In this document: piece after piece, positions 13,984 to 16,530 of the stretch
How the letters are laid out: every line of letters begins with the position of its first letter
How positions within the stretch are numbered: the first letter of the stretch is position 1
NCBI GenBank assembly: GCA_024641205.1
Contig: JAHEDM010000009.1
Span: forward strand, 1-16,530
DNA from: Actinomycetes bacterium
Lineage (GTDB): Bacteria; Actinomycetota; Acidimicrobiia; Spongiisociales; UBA4744
Length of the DNA stretch: 16,530 nt
Reading direction: 5' to 3'
Translations under genes and position numbers: made by a program
Notes under the pieces: model-generated
Databases searched by the model: none
What the model was told of the DNA's origin: nothing
Seen by the model: the letters and a program-made list of their open reading frames with translations, nothing else

Positions 13984-14492
13984 CAAGTCGCCGAAGTCAG
14001 ACCCGCCACATTGAGAAGGTGGCGGACGCGTTCGGGATCTGCGCTCAATAGACCCGGCGACAATTGGGCTAGGAACGAACGACCCTTGACTTGTTCGTGA
14101 GCCGCCTTGCGTAGCCACTTGGCGCGAGCCGCACTCAATTGCCCGACAACCTCATCTGGTATCCCTTCCGGGCGCAGGCCGAGCAAGATGAGCGCGACTT
14201 CCACATCCGAGGACGAAGGCCCGCGACCGTTGTGCGATGCCCGAGCCGCCGCAACAGACGCTACCACCGCTTCAATCCCAGCCTCCGACCGATCAAATTC
14301 GGCGGCTTTGACGATCCGCAGCACCCAGCCGGTGTCCGGTCCTGGACGGCCAAACGCTCCGCCCGACACGGCCTCTTCCGGAGTGGTGATCTCTCCAGGG
14401 CGGCCCGCCATATCGCGGCGGGCGATTCCCGGTTCTAGAGAGCCAAGAGGCAGATCGCTCGCGACAAGTTCGATATTTGGTTGCTGACCCAT
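13983..14492 (-). CDS. Unrecognised 169-aa operon protein
   Basis: I do not recognise this family. The first 40 residues are polar and probably disordered. Then FGRPGPDTGWVLRIVK (47-62) is a striking Gly/Pro/Trp motif. The rest is mostly helical, with Ala-rich segments (about 70-84), DVEVALILLGL (95-105), and a basic stretch AARAKWLRKAAHEQVKGR. There is no signal peptide or membrane segment. The ATG at 14492 has AAGGAA 12 bases upstream, which is far; a TTG at 14504 is adjacent to AAGGAA and less likely. It sits 18 bases after ilvE, and its stop overlaps the thioesterase start, so it is almost certainly co-translated. A role linked to the thioesterase is possible but unproven. Confidence 0.82.
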   Translation of the reverse strand: MGQQPNIELVASDLPLGSLEPGIARRDMAGRPGEITTPEEAVSGGAFGRPGPDTGWVLRIVKAAEFDRSEAGIEAVVASVAAARASHNGRGPSSSDVEVALILLGLRPEGIPDEVVGQLSAARAKWLRKAAHEQVKGRSFLAQLSPGLLSADPERVRHLLNVAGLTSAT

Positions 14493-14510
14493 GGTTGTCG
14501 ACAATTCCTT

Positions 14511-15425
14511 CTAGATGTACTCGAGCCAATGGAGGTACGCTTCGAGGCGCCCCGTCACAGCCTTCTGAAAAAGGTCCTGCGCTTGGAGAGTCACCGGTCC
14601 CGGCCGGCCGTTTCCGACGGGACGGCCATCGACCTCTCGCACCGGAGTGACCTCAGCGGCAGTTCCCGTGAAAAAGATCTCATCCGCGTAGTAGAGGTCT
14701 GATCGAATGACGTTGGCTTCGTGCACTTCTTGGCCGGCGTCACGCAACATCGTCATCACCGAATCACGGGTGATGCCCTCGAGAATGCCCGCCGTGACCG
14801 GAGGTGTGGTCACAACCCCATCCTTGATCACGAAAATATTCTCGCCGCTCCCCTCCGAGACGAACCCTTCATTGTTGAGAAGAATCGCCTCGTCGTATGA
14901 GTCCCTGACCGCCTCCTGCTTGGCAAGGATCGAGTTCAAATAGCCGCCCGTGCCTTTTGCATTCGGATTGAGCGCACTCTGATCGATCCGCCGCCACGAC
15001 GAGACGCGGGTACGGATCCCGTTCTTCAGACCCTCCTCGCCCAGGTAGGCGCCCCACCGCCACGCGGCAATGATCACCCGCACCTCGGCGCCGGCCGGAT
15101 TGAGCCCTATCGAGCCGATACCATAGAAAGCCAGGGGTCGCAGATACCCGGATTCGAGCTCGTTGTCTGCCAGCAACCGGCGGCTGGCCTTCACCAACTC
15201 ATCGACGCCAAACCGGAGTGGAATCCCGTACGCCTTGGCCGATCGATGCAGACGCTCCATATGCTCCGTCAGCCTGAACACCGCAGTGCCGGTCGGGGTC
15301 TCGTAGGCACGAATACCTTCAAATACCCCCGCCCCGTAGTGGAGGCCGTGGGAGAGCACGTGAACCGTTGCTTCGTCCCAGGGTACGAAATCGCCGTCCA
15401 TCCAGATAACACGGGAAGCTTCCAT
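14511..15425 (-). CDS. ilvE: Branched-chain amino acid aminotransferase
   Basis: This 304-aa enzyme is a class IV PLP aminotransferase. HYGAGVFEGIRAY (29-41) is the N-terminal phosphate/substrate region, NAKGTGGYLNSILAK (155-169) contains the PLP lysine Lys157, and FVSEGSGENIFVI (188-200) contains the glutamate that contacts the cofactor. ILEGITRDSV (214-223) and FFTGTAAEVTPV (251-262) complete the IlvE pattern. It interconverts Leu, Ile and Val with their 2-keto acids, so it also supplies starters for branched fatty acids. Related D-amino-acid transaminases and aminodeoxychorismate lyases are shorter or lack this GTAAEVTPV end. The ATG at 15425 has AGGTGA just upstream; a GTG at 15431 is a less likely alternative. 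It follows the peptidase stop by 6 bases. Confidence 0.93.
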   Translation of the reverse strand: MEASRVIWMDGDFVPWDEATVHVLSHGLHYGAGVFEGIRAYETPTGTAVFRLTEHMERLHRSAKAYGIPLRFGVDELVKASRRLLADNELESGYLRPLAFYGIGSIGLNPAGAEVRVIIAAWRWGAYLGEEGLKNGIRTRVSSWRRIDQSALNPNAKGTGGYLNSILAKQEAVRDSYDEAILLNNEGFVSEGSGENIFVIKDGVVTTPPVTAGILEGITRDSVMTMLRDAGQEVHEANVIRSDLYYADEIFFTGTAAEVTPVREVDGRPVGNGRPGPVTLQAQDLFQKAVTGRLEAYLHWLEYI

Positions 15426-15431
15426 AATCAC

Positions 15432-16530
15432 CTATCTTGGCAGGTCTGCAGGGTCGTCCGCCAGATACCGTCCATGCCAATCGAGAATTGCTTCGAATCG
15501 TTCCAACCGGTGTTTGGGTTTCCCGGAGCGTGATAGCTCGTGCCCCTCCCCGGGAAACCGCAGAAACCCAACGTCCACGTCCCTCTTCTTGAGCAACATG
15601 AAGAGCTGTTCGGCTTGCTCGATAGGGCATCGGAAGTCGTTTTCCGAGTGGACGATCAGGGTGGGCGTTGTGATCTGGTGCGCGAGCGAGAGCGGACTTG
15701 CCTCCCAGAGCCGATCGTGTCCATCCGGCACATCGGCCTCGAGGTACATACGGCCGAACGTTGCCCCGATGTCCGACGTCCCTCCAAACGACGGCCAGTT
15801 GAGCAGGGCCCGCTCTACCACGGCCGACGCGAAGCGTTCGTTGCGAGCGATCAACCAGGCGGTCAAGAAGCCACCGTATGAACCGCCCATGATCCCGACT
15901 CGGCCGGCATCGAGGCGAGGGAATCTATCCAAAGCAGCGTCGAGGGCCGCGGTCACGTCGGCCTCGTCGACTACCCCCCATCCTTCTTCGCGCACTGCCC
16001 GCACGAAATCGACGCCTCGTCCGCTTGCCCCCCGGGGATTACAGGCAACGATCCCGTATCCGGCCCCCACGTATACCTGAAACTCATCCGAGAAGGTGTA
16101 GCCGTACTGGGTGGCCGGGCCTCCATGGATGTTGAGCAGAACAGGGACGATCTCCTCACCGGGCGGCATGTAGACAAATGCGTCGATTGCCTCGCCATCT
16201 GAGATCACCGTGAAGTGATCCGGTTCGACGAGCGGCACGTCCGCCCGGAACTTCCCGTTGAGCTTGGTGGCCGTTTGCTCCTTCCCGGATTCGAACACAT
16301 AGAGTTCGCCCGGATCCACGGCGGTCACCGCCACATAGGCGAGTTTCGCCCCGTCCCTACTCGGGCTTACTCCGGTGATCGCCCTATCTCCTTCAAGCAA
16401 CAGGTCGACAGTACCGTCCGGTTCGACCCGCACGACCTTGACCCGCCCGGCGTCTTCCAGGCAGGTAATGGCAGCCTCTCCGACCCACTGCGGACCGGCT
16501 GGAGTTATGGCCGGTGCATACGAGGTCACA
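15432..16530 (-). CDS. S9-family prolyl oligopeptidase/acylaminoacyl peptidase, C-terminal part
   Basis: The visible 365 or so residues are the C-terminal part of a serine peptidase, and the gene enters from beyond base 16530. About 110 residues at the start look like the last blades of the beta-propeller (DGAKLAYVAVTAV, GELYVFE). The alpha/beta hydrolase domain follows, with NIHGGP, GYGIVACNPRG, the nucleophile in GIMGGSYGGF, the acid Asp in VHSENDFRCP and the His in FPGEGHELS. These enzymes cut short peptides or acyl-amino acids, usually in the cytosol. No signal peptide can be judged because the N-terminus is missing. The TAG stop lies 6 bases before the ilvE start, so the two are cotranscribed. 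The valine/GTG near 16529 is not a credible start. Confidence 0.92.
   Translation of the reverse strand, partial: VTSYAPAITPAGPQWVGEAAITCLEDAGRVKVVRVEPDGTVDLLLEGDRAITGVSPSRDGAKLAYVAVTAVDPGELYVFESGKEQTATKLNGKFRADVPLVEPDHFTVISDGEAIDAFVYMPPGEEIVPVLLNIHGGPATQYGYTFSDEFQVYVGAGYGIVACNPRGASGRGVDFVRAVREEGWGVVDEADVTAALDAALDRFPRLDAGRVGIMGGSYGGFLTAWLIARNERFASAVVERALLNWPSFGGTSDIGATFGRMYLEADVPDGHDRLWEASPLSLAHQITTPTLIVHSENDFRCPIEQAEQLFMLLKKRDVDVGFLRFPGEGHELSRSGKPKHRLERFEAILDWHGRYLADDPADLPR

Noticed and set aside
13984..14118. 45-residue N-terminal extension of the thioesterase
   Set aside because: It overlaps the 169-aa gene in another frame, and the TGATG junction at 13985-13981 gives a natural start.
1..16530. 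CRISPR array, phage, transposon, toxin-antitoxin or defence system
   Set aside because: I found no regularly spaced repeats, integrase, transposase or terminal inverted repeats. tRNA genes are present, but no attachment-site duplication is visible beside them.
1..16530. A functional link between ilvE (branched starters) and the ole operon
   Set aside because: They are more than 10 kb apart with unrelated operons between them. Branched fatty acids could feed OleA, but nothing in the sequence ties the two together.

Overview
This window looks like an ordinary chromosomal segment of a high-GC actinobacterium. The evidence is high GC, frequent GTG starts, tight stop/start overlaps, a tRNA-Gln(CUG)/tRNA-Glu(CUC) pair, an OleB-OleC fusion protein, and a glutamyl-tRNA synthetase with no glutaminyl-tRNA synthetase in view. 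The family cannot be fixed from sequence reading alone; an Acidimicrobiia-like lineage is a guess. Every gene but one lies on the minus strand, so the biological order runs from high to low coordinates. I see no phage, insertion sequence, CRISPR array or plasmid function.

Region 1 (16530 to 11067) is a housekeeping run. It contains the C-terminal part of an S9 peptidase, a branched-chain aminotransferase (ilvE), an unrecognised 169-aa protein, a PaaI-type hotdog thioesterase, a fumarylacetoacetate-hydrolase-family protein, and gltX, followed by a tRNA-Glu(UUC) gene. The last four protein genes overlap by 1 to 4 bases and the first two junctions are 6 and 18 nt, so this looks like one translationally coupled operon. 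A strong hairpin separates gltX from the tRNA gene for the amino acid it charges.

Region 2 (10772 to 7190) holds a PPK2-type polyphosphate kinase and an overlapping pair of DppB/DppC-type permeases with no binding protein or ATPase in view. The DppB-like protein seems to carry two extra membrane segments. Convergent to the permeases, and sharing a 12 to 13-bp hairpin terminator with them, is the only plus-strand gene. It encodes a 118-aa orphan protein with a full-length Shine-Dalgarno sequence.

Region 3 (6880 to 4054) has tRNA-Gln(CUG) and tRNA-Glu(CUC) behind a plausible promoter, then an 823-aa dimethylglycine/sarcosine dehydrogenase-like flavoenzyme with a GcvT-type folate half.

Region 4 (3839 to 1) is the most distinctive part: a complete oleA, a fused oleBC and the start of oleD, each overlapping the next by 4 bases. 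By family knowledge these four activities join two fatty acyl chains head to head into a long-chain internal alkene. OleA does the Claisen condensation, OleD reduces the 2-alkyl-3-ketoacid, OleC forms a beta-lactone, and OleB removes CO2. The pathway itself is known, so it is not a new system. The most open items are the 118-aa orphan gene, the enlarged DppB and the unknown 169-aa operon member.
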